A stretch of 64,000 nt of DNA, from NCBI GenBank assembly GCA_003112755.1, contig BFBT01000003.1:62001-126000 (forward strand), in the 5' to 3' direction. Source of the DNA: Lawsonibacter asaccharolyticus (GTDB taxonomy: Bacteria > Bacillota > Clostridia > Oscillospirales > Oscillospiraceae). Position numbers and translations under genes: made by a program. Below, piece by piece: positions 33,625-42,657 of this stretch (within the stretch, counting starts at the first letter, position 1; each line of letters opens with the position of its first letter). Under the pieces are notes generated by a model. The model did no database searches. It worked only from the letters and a program-made list of their open reading frames with translations, and was not told the origin of the DNA.

Positions 33625-35655
33625 TCAGATATCTTCCAGTGCTTTATGCACAATACTGTCATCTGCCAAGTAGGGCAGGGTGATATGGTCCTGACCCTCG
33701 TACAGTTTATTGTATTCAGCGATTGTTGACAGCGAATTGGGATTTCCGGCCCAGCCACGACGGGCAACCCCCACCATAACATCCCAAGGCATAGACATCT
33801 TTAAAATCTGGTCTACCCGCTCGGAGCCGTCCAGCACCATACCAAAGCCGCCGTTGATGGACTTGCTCACACCAACACCGCCGCCGTTGTGCAGGGCAAT
33901 CAGACTCATGCCGCGGGCAGCATTTCCAGCGTAGCACTGGGTGGCCATATCGGCCATGATATTGGAGCCATCCTTAATATTGGAAGTCTCACGGAAGGGA
34001 GAGTCGGTACCACCAGTATCATGATGGTCGCGGCCCAGCATAACGGGCCCGATCTCGCCCTTACGGACCATCTCATTGAACTTCAGGGCAATGTTCATAC
34101 GGCCCATGGCGTCGGAGTACAGTATCCGGCATTGCGTGCCTACTACCATCTTGTTCTTTTTCGCATCACGCAGCCATATGTAGTTGTCGTGATCCTGATA
34201 GCGGCGGTTGTGTGCCCTGATGTACTCGGCGGCAGCCATATCGGTCTTATCCAGATCTTCTTCCTTCCGGGACAGACAGCACCAGCGGAAAGGACCATAG
34301 CCATAGTCAAACAGGAAGGGGCCGAGGATATCTTCCACATAGGAGGGGAATACGAAGCCGTCCAAGTCATTCTCGCCGTTCTTGCAAATCTTCTCGGCAG
34401 GCACGCCGGCGTCGTACACCGACTTCAGGAATGCATTGCCATAGTCGAAGAAATAGGTTCCCTTCTCGTGAAATTTGCAGATCATCTCATAGTGATGCTT
34501 CAGGGACTTGTCAACCAGCTTGGCGAAGCCTTCGGGGTCCTTGTCCAGCATCTCAGTACGCTGTTCGAAGGTCAATCCCTGCGGGCAGTATCCGCCGTCG
34601 TACGCCATGTGGCAGGAGGTCTGGTCGCTCATTAGATCCACATGGATATTCTTCTCATACAGGTACTCCAACAGGTCCACCACGTTGCCGTGATAGGCGA
34701 TGGCGTAGGGTTCCTTGGCAGCCAGCTTCTGCTGAGTCATTTTCAGGACCTCATCCAAGTTGTCGGACTTCGCACTCACCCAGCCCTGGTTGTAACGGGT
34801 CATGATCCGGGACAGGTCCACCTCAGCAATGATGGAAACGGCACCTGCGATCTCCGCAGCCTTGCCCTGGGCGCCGCTCATACCGCCCAGACCGGCGGAC
34901 ACGAACAGGCGGCCGGCCAGGTTCCCGTCCTCGGGGATACCCAATTTGGTGCGCCCCGCACCCAGCAGGGTGTTAAAGGTGCCATGCACGATGCCCTGGG
35001 GACCGATGTACATCCAGCCTCCGGCGGTCATCTGGCCGTAGTTGGCAACCCCGATGGCTGCCGCACGGTTGAAGTTTTTCTGGTCATCATACATGCCGAT
35101 CATCAGGCCGTTGCTGATAATACAGCGGGGAGCCAGCTTATGGCTGTGGAACAGGCCCAGAGGATGGCCGGACATCACAACCAAAGTCTGCTCGTCCGTC
35201 ATGATCTCCAGGTACTTCTTGATCAGACGGTACTGCATCCAGTTCTGGCACACCTGTCCGGACTCGCCGTAGGTCACCAGTTCATAGGGGTACAGCGCCA
35301 CCTCGAAGTCCAGGTTGTTGTCGATCATCACCTGGAACGCTTTGCCCTCGATGCAGTTGCCTTTATATTCGTCGATGGGCTTGCCGTACAGCTTTCCCTC
35401 CGGCCGGAAACGGTATCCATAGATACGGCCGTGTTCCTCCAGTTCCTGGGCAAACTCCTTTGCCATCTGCTCATGATGATCAGGATGGATATAGCGCAGG
35501 GCGTTCTTAATGGCCAGTATCTTGTCGGCCTCAGTCAGATGGGATTCACGGCGGGGGGCACGGCGGTAGCCCTCTTCAAAAGCGGGATATTCAGGCAGTT
35601 CATAGTCCAAGTGAATGGTCATGCACTTGTCCATGTCAAGATGTGCTGGGGTCAT
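33625..35655 (-). CDS. hutU: Urocanate hydratase
   Basis: The 676-residue protein adds water to urocanate to give 4-imidazolone-5-propionate using tightly bound NAD as electrophile. Conserved blocks include FVSAGLGGMSGAQGKAAEIAG (NAD site), YGPFRWCCLSRKEEDLDKTD, GRDHHDTGGTDSPFRET and NGGGVGVSKSINGGFG. It belongs to the longer type of about 670 residues, versus about 550 in the Bacillus type. It is the first gene of the operon, transcribed divergently from a LysR regulator. Upstream AAGGAGAACC supports the start. Confidence 0.95.
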   Translation of the reverse strand: MTPAHLDMDKCMTIHLDYELPEYPAFEEGYRRAPRRESHLTEADKILAIKNALRYIHPDHHEQMAKEFAQELEEHGRIYGYRFRPEGKLYGKPIDEYKGNCIEGKAFQVMIDNNLDFEVALYPYELVTYGESGQVCQNWMQYRLIKKYLEIMTDEQTLVVMSGHPLGLFHSHKLAPRCIISNGLMIGMYDDQKNFNRAAAIGVANYGQMTAGGWMYIGPQGIVHGTFNTLLGAGRTKLGIPEDGNLAGRLFVSAGLGGMSGAQGKAAEIAGAVSIIAEVDLSRIMTRYNQGWVSAKSDNLDEVLKMTQQKLAAKEPYAIAYHGNVVDLLEYLYEKNIHVDLMSDQTSCHMAYDGGYCPQGLTFEQRTEMLDKDPEGFAKLVDKSLKHHYEMICKFHEKGTYFFDYGNAFLKSVYDAGVPAEKICKNGENDLDGFVFPSYVEDILGPFLFDYGYGPFRWCCLSRKEEDLDKTDMAAAEYIRAHNRRYQDHDNYIWLRDAKKNKMVVGTQCRILYSDAMGRMNIALKFNEMVRKGEIGPVMLGRDHHDTGGTDSPFRETSNIKDGSNIMADMATQCYAGNAARGMSLIALHNGGGVGVSKSINGGFGMVLDGSERVDQILKMSMPWDVMVGVARRGWAGNPNSLSTIAEYNKLYEGQDHITLPYLADDSIVHKALEDI

Positions 35656-35730
35656 AATGGTTCTCCTTTCTTCTTCAAATATGTGTCAGCAAGATGTCTA
35701 GTTTTTAATCCTTTTTCTCGCCTTGATATA

Positions 35731-35758
35731 TTGAATTCTAACAGATAAGTGTTATAAT
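35731..35758 (+). promoter_or_regulatory. Promoter of the hut-linked LysR gene
   Basis: TTGAAT (35731-35736) and TATAAT (35753-35758) are 16 bases apart and precede the LysR gene by 50 bases. The region is AT-rich, with several short inverted repeats that could be LysR sites controlling hutU in the other direction. Confidence 0.6.
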
Positions 35759-35806
35759 AAAAAGTACTTAATTCGTATATTTGTTATATAAAGAAGGTAT
35801 GCCATT

Positions 35807-36688
35807 ATGAACTTCAGGCAATTGGAGTATTTTACTACTGCGGCAAGGTTAAAAAGTATCTCGAAGGCCGCTCAGGAGCTCCATGTGGCCCAGCCACCTG
35901 TGAGCCGCCAAATCGCACTTTTAGAGGACGAACTGGGAGTATGCCTTTTCCTGCGTACAAACAAGGGAATAGAACTGACCGAAGCAGGGCAGAGCCTCTA
36001 TGTCCAAAGCAAGCATATCTTCCAAAGCATACACACCATGATCGACAGTGTGCGGGACATTGACCAGGGGCTGCGGGGCTGCTTGAAACTTGGATCGATC
36101 TATTCCACTATTTCTTTCACCTTGGATTTTCTAAAGAAATATCATGCGGAATACCCCAATGTAGAGTACTACATCCGCATGGGAACTCCCGGGGATCTTT
36201 TGAAAGATCTGAGCAATGGCGATCTTCACGTGATATTTCTCCGGGGGACTACAAGTGAAATCTCCGGCTCATGGGAACGCATACTCGGTGAAGAAACACT
36301 GGAAGTCATTTTGACAGAGAGCCTAGATCCTGCACCTGGACTGGATTATATTCCTATCGAGCGTCTTCGAGATGTCCCAATGTGCCTGCTGCGCAGCGAT
36401 GACCTTTGGAGCTACAACAATTACCTTATTAATGAGTGTCAGCGCAATGGTTTCTCTCCCAATGTCGTCTGCCAGTGTTATGATACCCCCATGGCTCTTC
36501 AGATGGTACAGTCTGGATTTGGAATTAGTTTTTTGCCTCCGGCACTTGTGAATATAATCGGCTCACATGAGCTTTACTCGAAGCCGATCCGGGGCATAAC
36601 CGCAAAATCATATCCTACTATGATGTGGAACAGCAGTGTCATGTACTCTGGCTGTGTCAAACGCTTTATTGACATGTTCGGACAATAG
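35807..36688 (+). CDS. LysR-family regulator of the hut operon
   Basis: The 293-residue protein has the LysR helix-turn-helix (MNFRQLEYFTTAARLKSISK, QPPVSRQIALLEDELGVCLF) and an effector-binding domain (FLKKYHAEYPNVEYYIRMGT onward). It diverges from hutU across 150 bases, so it probably activates the hut operon in response to urocanate or a related compound. This differs from the better-known HutC (GntR) and HutP types of control. The effector is not known from sequence. Confidence 0.9.
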   Translation: MNFRQLEYFTTAARLKSISKAAQELHVAQPPVSRQIALLEDELGVCLFLRTNKGIELTEAGQSLYVQSKHIFQSIHTMIDSVRDIDQGLRGCLKLGSIYSTISFTLDFLKKYHAEYPNVEYYIRMGTPGDLLKDLSNGDLHVIFLRGTTSEISGSWERILGEETLEVILTESLDPAPGLDYIPIERLRDVPMCLLRSDDLWSYNNYLINECQRNGFSPNVVCQCYDTPMALQMVQSGFGISFLPPALVNIIGSHELYSKPIRGITAKSYPTMMWNSSVMYSGCVKRFIDMFGQ

Positions 36689-36797
36689 GACCTCAGTGAC
36701 TGACTAGTAGAACTGTTCATATCCAATGGTCTCCTGAGTCGACTTTAAGCCAACCAAGTGAGTCAGATATTTATTCACTTTTCACTGGTGTACCTCA

Positions 36798-36856
36798 AGT
36801 TTCAAATAAGAATGGAGCGGCCGCAAAACACGACCGCCCCATTCTTATTTGAAACT
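36798..36856. terminator. Long bidirectional hairpin after the LysR gene
   Basis: A 23-bp stem with one mismatch (36798-36820 with 36834-36856) and a 13-base loop follows the LysR stop by 110 bases. It is longer than usual terminators and could be a trimmed insertion-sequence end. The rest of 36689-37206 has no gene. Confidence 0.6.
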
Positions 36857-36994
36857 ATGTCAGTACATATATTTTTGATATTACTCATCCCAATTTCTGC
36901 ACCCTTGTTTTATACATAGAGCTGATATTTCTTCTGATCTTATGAGATAAATCGTAGCATACCAAAATTTTTATACCTTCCCCAGCAAAAAATA

Positions 36995-37021
36995 AGGGAG
37001 CCGGACCAACGCCGACTCCCT
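36995..37021 (-). terminator. Terminator of lysS
   Basis: A stem of GGGAG-x-CGG with CCG-x-CTCCC is followed on the minus strand by TTATTTTTT. It lies about 190 bases downstream of lysS. Confidence 0.6.
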
Positions 37022-37206
37022 ATATCGTTTGATTATTTTAGGGCAAACATCCCCTATTAGACCGCATTTGCGATCATCCCCCAATATAACACTTGGGTGC
37101 CTTCGCCAGCCTAATCAGTCAGCTCTCTCATCACACTCCCCCACATCCCGTGTGGTATTTTCGGCAAGTGTGGTAATACTGTGGCAACACAGAAAATCAT
37201 GTCATT

Positions 37207-39153
37207 TTAGTACAATTTAGCACCGGCAGGAATCGCATCATCTAACATAAGCAAATTCAACCCTTCGTGTCCGTCATACTCGTACACAGCAGAGATCAGC
37301 ATTCCCTCAGACGGAATTCCCATCATCATTCTAGTGGGCAAATTCGTGATTGCAACGCAGGTTTTACCCACCAATTCTTCAGGAGTATAATAAGTGTGAA
37401 TGCCACTTAAAATAGTCCGTTTGCGCTCAGTTCCGTCATTTAATGTGAACTTCAGCAACTTTTTAGACTTTTCGACCGCTTCACAGGATTCGATTTTCAC
37501 CACACGAAAATCGGATTTTGCAAAAGTTTCAAAATCCACAAACTCCTCAAACAAAGGTTCAATCTTCACCTTTGAAAGATCAATGCGTGCGCTATTTGTG
37601 GACACATTACGAGTTACAACAGCTTGATTTTCCCCTTCACTCTTCGTGTTCGCACCATCATTTTTTTCCAGGGGCTTCATCGTGGGGAACAAAATGACCT
37701 CCCGGATGGAGTCGCTGTTGGTAAGCAGCATGACACAGCGGTCGATGCCGATGCCCAGACCGCCCGTGGGAGGCATACCGTACTCCAGGGCGGTGAGGAA
37801 GTCCTCGTCCATCATGCCGGCTTCGTCATCTCCCTTATCCCGCAGCTCCACCTGCTTCTGGAAGCGGCCCCGCTGGTCGATGGGGTCGTTGAGCTCGGAG
37901 AAGGCGTTACCCATCTCACTGTGGCAGATGAACAGCTCGAACCGCTCGGTGAGCCGGGGGTCCTTGGGGGACCGCTTGGCCAGTGGGGACACATCTACCG
38001 GATGCATGGTGATGAAGGTGGGCTGGATCAGCTTCTCCTCCACCTTCTGATCAAAGCACTCATACAGGGCGTTGCCCCAGGTCTTGTCCGCGGTCTCGGG
38101 CAGCTCCACGCCGATGGACTTGGCGGCGGCCACCGCCTCCTCGTCACTGTTGATGGCCATGAAGTCGATGCCGCAGTACTGCTTCACCGCCTCATGCATA
38201 GGCATGCGGGGCCATCCGGGAGTCAGGTCGATCTGCTCCCCCTGCCACTCCACCTGATAGGTGCCCAGGATCTTCTGGGCGGCGGAGGAGAGCAGGTCCT
38301 CGAACAGATCCATCATGTCGTTGAAATCGGCGTAGGCCTGGTAGAGCTCCACGGTGGTGAACTCCGGATTGTGCTTCGGGTCCATGCCCTCATTGCGGAA
38401 AATGCGGCCGATCTCATACACCCGGTCCAGACCGCCCACAATGAGACGCTTCAGGGGCAGCTCGGTGGCGATGCGCATGAACATGTCGATGTCCAGGGTG
38501 TTGTGGTGGGTGATGAAGGGACGGGCAGTGGCGCCGCCGGAGATGGTGTTCAGGACGGGGGTCTCCACCTCCATATAGCCCCGGCCGTCCAGGAAGTCCC
38601 GCACATGCTTGATGAACTGGGAGCGGATGATGAAGTTGCGCTTCACCTCCGGGTTGACGATCAGGTCCACATATCGCTGGCGGTAGCGCAGCTCGGTGTT
38701 GGTCAGGCCGTGAAATTTCTCCGGCAGGGGCAGAAGGGACTTGGACAGCAGGGTCACCGCCTCCACCCGGATGGACATCTCCCCCCGCTGGGTGCGGAAC
38801 ACGATGCCCTTCACTCCCACGATGTCGCCGATATCCAGCTTCTTGAAGCGGTCGTACTCCTCCCCATCCATCTCGTCCCGGCGGGCATAGAGCTGGATGC
38901 GGCCCGACTTGTCCTGCAGGTCGCAGAAGGACACCTTGCCCATGCCCCGCTTGGACATGAGCCGCCCGGCCAGCGAGACTTGGCTGCCCTCCATGGCGTC
39001 AAAATCCGCCTTGATGGCGGCGCTGTCGTGGGTGACCTCATATTTGGTGATCTGGAAGGGGTCACGCCCCCCCTCCTGGAGCTCCTTCAGCTTGTCCCGG
39101 CGGATCTGGAGCAGCTGGGACAGGTTCTGCTCCTGGTTCTTCTCTTCAGCCAT
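37207..39153 (-). CDS. lysS: Lysyl-tRNA synthetase (class II) with appended C-terminal tRNA-binding domain
   Basis: Residues 1-500 form a standard class II LysRS: an OB-fold anticodon domain, motif 2 ([21 protein letters not shown]) and motif 3 ([13 protein letters not shown]). It charges tRNA-Lys in the cytosol. After a linker rich in N/S/E/T (about 505-530) comes an extra domain of about 110 residues of the Trbp111/EMAP-II/MetRS-C type ([51 protein letters not shown]). The DNA for that domain (37207-37650) is clearly AT-richer than the rest of the gene, pointing to a later fusion. It follows greA by 36 bases, forming an operon. Confidence 0.93.
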   Translation of the reverse strand: MAEEKNQEQNLSQLLQIRRDKLKELQEGGRDPFQITKYEVTHDSAAIKADFDAMEGSQVSLAGRLMSKRGMGKVSFCDLQDKSGRIQLYARRDEMDGEEYDRFKKLDIGDIVGVKGIVFRTQRGEMSIRVEAVTLLSKSLLPLPEKFHGLTNTELRYRQRYVDLIVNPEVKRNFIIRSQFIKHVRDFLDGRGYMEVETPVLNTISGGATARPFITHHNTLDIDMFMRIATELPLKRLIVGGLDRVYEIGRIFRNEGMDPKHNPEFTTVELYQAYADFNDMMDLFEDLLSSAAQKILGTYQVEWQGEQIDLTPGWPRMPMHEAVKQYCGIDFMAINSDEEAVAAAKSIGVELPETADKTWGNALYECFDQKVEEKLIQPTFITMHPVDVSPLAKRSPKDPRLTERFELFICHSEMGNAFSELNDPIDQRGRFQKQVELRDKGDDEAGMMDEDFLTALEYGMPPTGGLGIGIDRCVMLLTNSDSIREVILFPTMKPLEKNDGANTKSEGENQAVVTRNVSTNSARIDLSKVKIEPLFEEFVDFETFAKSDFRVVKIESCEAVEKSKKLLKFTLNDGTERKRTILSGIHTYYTPEELVGKTCVAITNLPTRMMMGIPSEGMLISAVYEYDGHEGLNLLMLDDAIPAGAKLY

Positions 39154-39189
39154 GTTGTCTCTCTCCTATCTCTGTGGATGGCGGGGCGC

Positions 39190-39666
39190 TCAGCGCTGCT
39201 CCACCTTCAGCAGCTTGTACTCGATGCGTCCGGCGGGGGCGTCCACCACCACTTGGTCTCCCTCGCTCTTGCCCAGCAGGGCCTTGCCGAAGGGGGAGTC
39301 CTCCGAGATGGCCCCGTTCATGGGGTCGGCCTCCTGAGAGCCCACGATCTTGTACACCATAGTCTCGTCGAATTCCTCGTCCAGCACGGTGACCGTGGAG
39401 CCCAGGCGGACAGAGCTGCCGTCAGAGGGCTCCTCCTCGATGACCACATAGTTGGACAGGATCTCCTCGATCTCAGCCATGCGGGAGTAAAGCTTGCCCT
39501 GCTCGTTCTTGGCCTCATCGTACTCGCTGTTCTCAGACAGGTCTCCGAAAGAGCGGGCCTCCTTGATCAGCTCGGCCACTTCCTTCTCCCGAACTGTCTT
39601 CAGATAATTCATCTCGTCCTGAAGCTCTTTCAGGCGCTGGGGGCTGAGTTTATATTCCTTTGCCAT
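39190..39666 (-). CDS. greA: Transcript cleavage factor GreA
   Basis: The 158-residue protein has the N-terminal coiled-coil of Gre factors with the acidic tip (RSFGDLSENSEYDEAKNEQ) that enters the RNA polymerase secondary channel, and the C-terminal FKBP-like domain (ISEDSPFGKALLGKSEGDQV). It rescues backtracked polymerase by stimulating RNA cleavage. The start is placed at the ATG of MAKEYKLSPQ; the frame extends further upstream into the promoter. It is the first gene of the greA-lysS unit. Confidence 0.95.
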   Translation of the reverse strand: MAKEYKLSPQRLKELQDEMNYLKTVREKEVAELIKEARSFGDLSENSEYDEAKNEQGKLYSRMAEIEEILSNYVVIEEEPSDGSSVRLGSTVTVLDEEFDETMVYKIVGSQEADPMNGAISEDSPFGKALLGKSEGDQVVVDAPAGRIEYKLLKVEQR

Positions 39667-39763
39667 GACTCGTTGCACACCTTTCAGACCGCTCTCCGGG
39701 GCGGCCCCGGGGCGGATGATCGTTCCAGAATATGAAAATGGGTATATGGATGCAGTATGTGCT

Positions 39764-39792
39764 ATTATAGTGTTTTCGGCTCCGTCTGTCAA
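39764..39792 (-). promoter_or_regulatory. Consensus sigma-A promoter of greA-lysS
   Basis: TTGACA (39792-39787) and TATAAT (39769-39764), 17 bases apart, are both perfect consensus. The TGA stop of the upstream gene lies inside the -35 box. Confidence 0.9.
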
Positions 39793-40475
39793 GTAAATTC
39801 TAGGTCAGTGCGCTCCAGACGCCCTGTCTCCCACAGGATCTCCAGCAGGGGCAGCCACTGGCCCTCCTTCTGCCGCTCTAAGCCGGGGACCGACACCGCC
39901 AGCCCCGCCAGATCCGCTTCCGGCCCAAACAGGGAGAGGACCGCCTGCCCCGCCTCCTCCGCCCGGGGATCGAAGCGGATGGCCGCCTGGACGCCGGCCC
40001 AGTCCGGCCGCAGGGCCACACCGTACTGTCGGTGGAGGTAGCGTTCCAGCTCCCCGCCGCCCGTCTGTACGGAGAGGCACAAATCCCGCACCCTGGGGCA
40101 CAGCTCCTCCGCCGCCCGGACCAGATCCCGCTCCGCCCGGCTCCCCCGCAGGGCCACCGCCGCCCGCAGCGGGTCCTCCCCTTGGCGGCGCAGCAGCGCC
40201 AGAGCCATAGGGGCGGCGCAGGACCGGAGCAGGGGCAGGGGGTCCACAGGGCGCAGGCCGGCCCGGCTCAGTTCCTCCCAGAAGGGGAAATCCTCCGGCA
40301 CCAGCACCCGTGCCGCCCCCTGCCGGACCAGCCGCCGGGCCGCCCGTCCCGCCCGTCTGCGGGCCCAGAACCCCTCCGGGTCCAGCGCCACTCGGAGCAC
40401 CGGCACCCCATGGAGCGGGGCCCGGACCACCTTAGTCCCCTTCCCGTCCCTCTGGTACACCACCTGTCCCAGCAC
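39789..40475 (-). CDS. Conserved hypothetical protein upstream of greA
   Basis: The 228-residue protein is Arg/Leu/Ala-rich and soluble, with a segment RAPLHGVPVLRVALDPEGFWARRRAGRAARRL near the N-terminus and DWAGVQAAIRFDPR in the C-terminal half. I do not recognise a family with a known function. The GTG at 40475 is chosen because GGGAGGTGAGG stands ahead of it; a GTG six codons upstream is possible. GC content is very high. It ends inside the greA promoter, so it is a separate unit. Confidence 0.65.
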   Translation of the reverse strand: MLGQVVYQRDGKGTKVVRAPLHGVPVLRVALDPEGFWARRRAGRAARRLVRQGAARVLVPEDFPFWEELSRAGLRPVDPLPLLRSCAAPMALALLRRQGEDPLRAAVALRGSRAERDLVRAAEELCPRVRDLCLSVQTGGGELERYLHRQYGVALRPDWAGVQAAIRFDPRAEEAGQAVLSLFGPEADLAGLAVSVPGLERQKEGQWLPLLEILWETGRLERTDLEFT

Positions 40476-40540
40476 GCCCCTCACCTCCCCCACAGCATAT
40501 GCCGCCGCCGTCCCCGCCTATGCCTCCGGGCACTGAGAAA

Positions 40541-40797
40541 GGCGGCGGGTCTGCCCCCGCCGCCTGAGATTGTCGAAAAAGTGGCAAAGCCACTTTTTCG
40601 AGAAAGATGCAGTCTGCCGCGCGCAGGGTTTGACCGCCTGCGGCGGACAACCCTCACATTTGCAGCCTGAGCAGTGTTTTCCCCGATGCACAGGTCGCCG
40701 GGGAAAACGGATCTAAACTGGGTTCGCGCCTGCGGGCGCGAACTCTGCGAGGCTTTTTCCACAAGCTGAGGCGGCGGGCCTGTGCCCGCCGCCTGAA
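40541..40797. repeat. Cluster of REP-like hairpins
   Basis: The 320-base gap between two genes holds at least four strong inverted repeats: GGCGGCGGG/CCCGCCGCC types at both ends (about 40541-40565 and 40769-40797), TCGAAAAAGTGGC/GCCACTTTTTCGA (about 40574-40602, perfect 13 bp) and GTTCGCGCC/GGCGCGAAC (about 40722-40743). No gene is supported. The similar outer stems suggest a composite repeat unit. Confidence 0.65.
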
Positions 40798-40814
40798 GTC
40801 TCTGTCTGTGTCCC

Positions 40815-41264
40815 CTATTTCTCCCAGGGGACGTCATTTTTCTTGTGCTGGGGCGTCCTGTGCTCCAGCAGGCGGCGGGCGGCCTCCCGCTCCTCCTCGC
40901 AGTGATTGCTCCAGGTCTCCCCGTCCGCGATCTTCCGCAGGCGCTTCTCGCTGTACGAGGCATAGTCTTTCATGGCTATCTGGACCCGTTCCTCCCGCTG
41001 CTGTTCCAGCCGCTCCTCATGTCTCCGGGCTCTCTCTGCCTTCTCCCGCTCCTCCTCCTGGCGGCGGGTCACCCATTCCTCCTCCGCGCAGAAGCGCAGG
41101 GCCCGGCAGCGGTCGCAGGAAAACAGCTCCACCGGGATGGCTCCCTCTGCCCAAGCGTTGGCATCCCGTCCGAACAGAAAACCGTCGCTTACAGCTCCGG
41201 TTCGGAGGTATTCCATCCCCAGGCTTTGAAAGATCCCACCGCAGGGACACCGCATCTCTTCCAT
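40815..41264 (-). CDS. Zinc-ribbon, coiled-coil protein of unknown function
   Basis: The 149-residue protein begins with a possible zinc ribbon (MRCPCGGIFQ ... FSCDRCRALRFC). It continues as a highly charged alpha-helix (RRQEEEREKAERARRHEERLEQQREE) and ends with a basic tail. It has no membrane segment. It follows the EnvC-type gene by 16 bases and may be the last gene of the ftsEX operon. Function is unknown; nucleic-acid or protein binding is conceivable. Confidence 0.65.
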   Translation of the reverse strand: MEEMRCPCGGIFQSLGMEYLRTGAVSDGFLFGRDANAWAEGAIPVELFSCDRCRALRFCAEEEWVTRRQEEEREKAERARRHEERLEQQREERVQIAMKDYASYSEKRLRKIADGETWSNHCEEEREAARRLLEHRTPQHKKNDVPWEK

Positions 41265-41280
41265 GCCGCGCTCCCCTCTC

Positions 41281-42528
41281 TCAGCTCACAGTGTAGCTCA
41301 CGCTCTTGCCACTGGCCCGCAGTGTAAAGGTGGAACCTCTAAAATAGTTCAGGGGGTCCTGACGCTGTCCGTTCAGGCGTACCTCAAAGTGGAGGTGGTT
41401 TCCGGTGGAGGAACCGGTGGTCCCCACCAGGCCGATGGTCTGTCCCTGGGTCACCTTATCTCCCTCACTGACCAGCCGCTTGCTCATATGGGCGTAGAGG
41501 GTGCTCTCTCCGTTGGCATGGCTGATGACCACATAGTTGCCGTAGGAGCTGTTGTAGGTGGAAGTAAGGACTACGCCGCTCTTGGCGGCCCAGATGTCCG
41601 TTCCGCCGGCGGCGGCGATATCCACTCCAGTGTGGTTGTTGGGCCGCCCGGTGACCGGGTGCGTACGGCTGCCAAACAGGGAGGTAATGGTGGTGGCATA
41701 GCTGGGCCACTTGAAGCCCTTTTCACTGACGATGGTCACGCCCTGGGCAGCCAGCTGGGCCTGGAGCTCCCGCTCTTTCCGGGCGATCTCGTTGTCCATG
41801 GCCTTGGCCGCCGCCTGGAGCTTGGCCTCCATGGCCTCCAACTCGTCCTCCTGGCTGCTGATCTGACTGATGAGGGCGTCTACCTCCGCCTGCTGGCTCT
41901 TCAGCCTGGCTTTGGCGTCCGCCTGCTTCTGCCGGGCCTCCTCCTGGGCGGTGCGGGCCTCCTCCAGCTCCGCCTTCTCCTGCTCAATCTGGGCCTGGGT
42001 GGCCAGCAGCTCGTCCATGATGGCGTTGTCATAGGCCATGATCTCCTCCACCATCATGAAGCGGTCCAGCATGTCGGAGAAATCCTCCGCGTTGAAGAGG
42101 ATGGCCCAATAGGAGACCTCCCCCTCCTCCTCCATATAGCGCACCCGCTCACAGAAGAGCTGATACTGCTCCGCCTCCTGCTGCTCCAGCTGAGCCAGTT
42201 CGTCCTCCTTCTGGGAGATCAGCTCGTCATATTTGGCGATCTGTGCGTCGATGTTGTTGATCTCCGACTGGATCACGTTGATCTGCTGCTCCAGCAGGCT
42301 CTTCTGTTCCAATGCCTCGTCCTTGTCGGCGGCGATGGCGTTTAACTGGGCCTGGATCTCCTTTTGCTGCTGCTCCAGCTCGCCGGCGCTCTCCTTCAGC
42401 GCATCGATCTCCGCCTGAGTCACGGCGGAGGCCGGCATGGACACCGCCCCCGGCAGAGCCAGCAGAAAGGAGGCGGAAAAGAGGACCACCAGCGCCAGGC
42501 TGATGGCGGGGATAGCGCGTCTTTTCAT
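41281..42528 (-). CDS. EnvC-like murein hydrolase / activator with M23 domain
   Basis: The 415-residue protein has a signal peptide (basic start, hydrophobic 5-30, AxA near 37), a long coiled coil (40-270) and a C-terminal M23/LytM domain. The domain keeps the zinc-site motifs HTGVD and HLHFE and the inner YAHM, so unlike E. coli EnvC it may be an active endopeptidase. Its place downstream of ftsE-ftsX fits the FtsEX-controlled hydrolase (as EnvC or PcsB) that splits peptidoglycan at the division site outside the membrane. Confidence 0.88.
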   Translation of the reverse strand: MKRRAIPAISLALVVLFSASFLLALPGAVSMPASAVTQAEIDALKESAGELEQQQKEIQAQLNAIAADKDEALEQKSLLEQQINVIQSEINNIDAQIAKYDELISQKEDELAQLEQQEAEQYQLFCERVRYMEEEGEVSYWAILFNAEDFSDMLDRFMMVEEIMAYDNAIMDELLATQAQIEQEKAELEEARTAQEEARQKQADAKARLKSQQAEVDALISQISSQEDELEAMEAKLQAAAKAMDNEIARKERELQAQLAAQGVTIVSEKGFKWPSYATTITSLFGSRTHPVTGRPNNHTGVDIAAAGGTDIWAAKSGVVLTSTYNSSYGNYVVISHANGESTLYAHMSKRLVSEGDKVTQGQTIGLVGTTGSSTGNHLHFEVRLNGQRQDPLNYFRGSTFTLRASGKSVSYTVS

Positions 42529-42541
42529 GGGCCGCCTCCCC

Positions 42542-42640
42542 TCAGTGGACGAAAATATTGGCTACGATGGGCAGCAGCATCAGCAGGGCCATGATCCCTG
42601 CCAGCACTGCCATCACGATCCTCTGTGTCTTTTTTCTCAT
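42542..42640 (-). CDS. 32-residue single-span membrane protein in the ftsEX operon
   Basis: The frame encodes MRKKTQRIVMAVLAGIMALL and twelve more residues: a basic N-terminus followed by one membrane helix. It resembles the short DUF4044-type proteins. AAGGAGAAGC stands before the ATG, and it lies 17 bases after ftsX and 13 before the EnvC-type gene. The tight spacing suggests a genuine small division- or export-related membrane peptide; the function is unknown. Confidence 0.7.
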   Translation of the reverse strand: MRKKTQRIVMAVLAGIMALLMLLPIVANIFVH

Positions 42641-42657
42641 ACCTGCTTCTCCTTATC

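Noticed and set aside
37022..37206. Coding remnant between the lysS terminator and lysS
   Set aside because: Minus-strand frames show short protein-like runs (e.g. GSVMRELTD) but are broken by stops and match nothing I can name.
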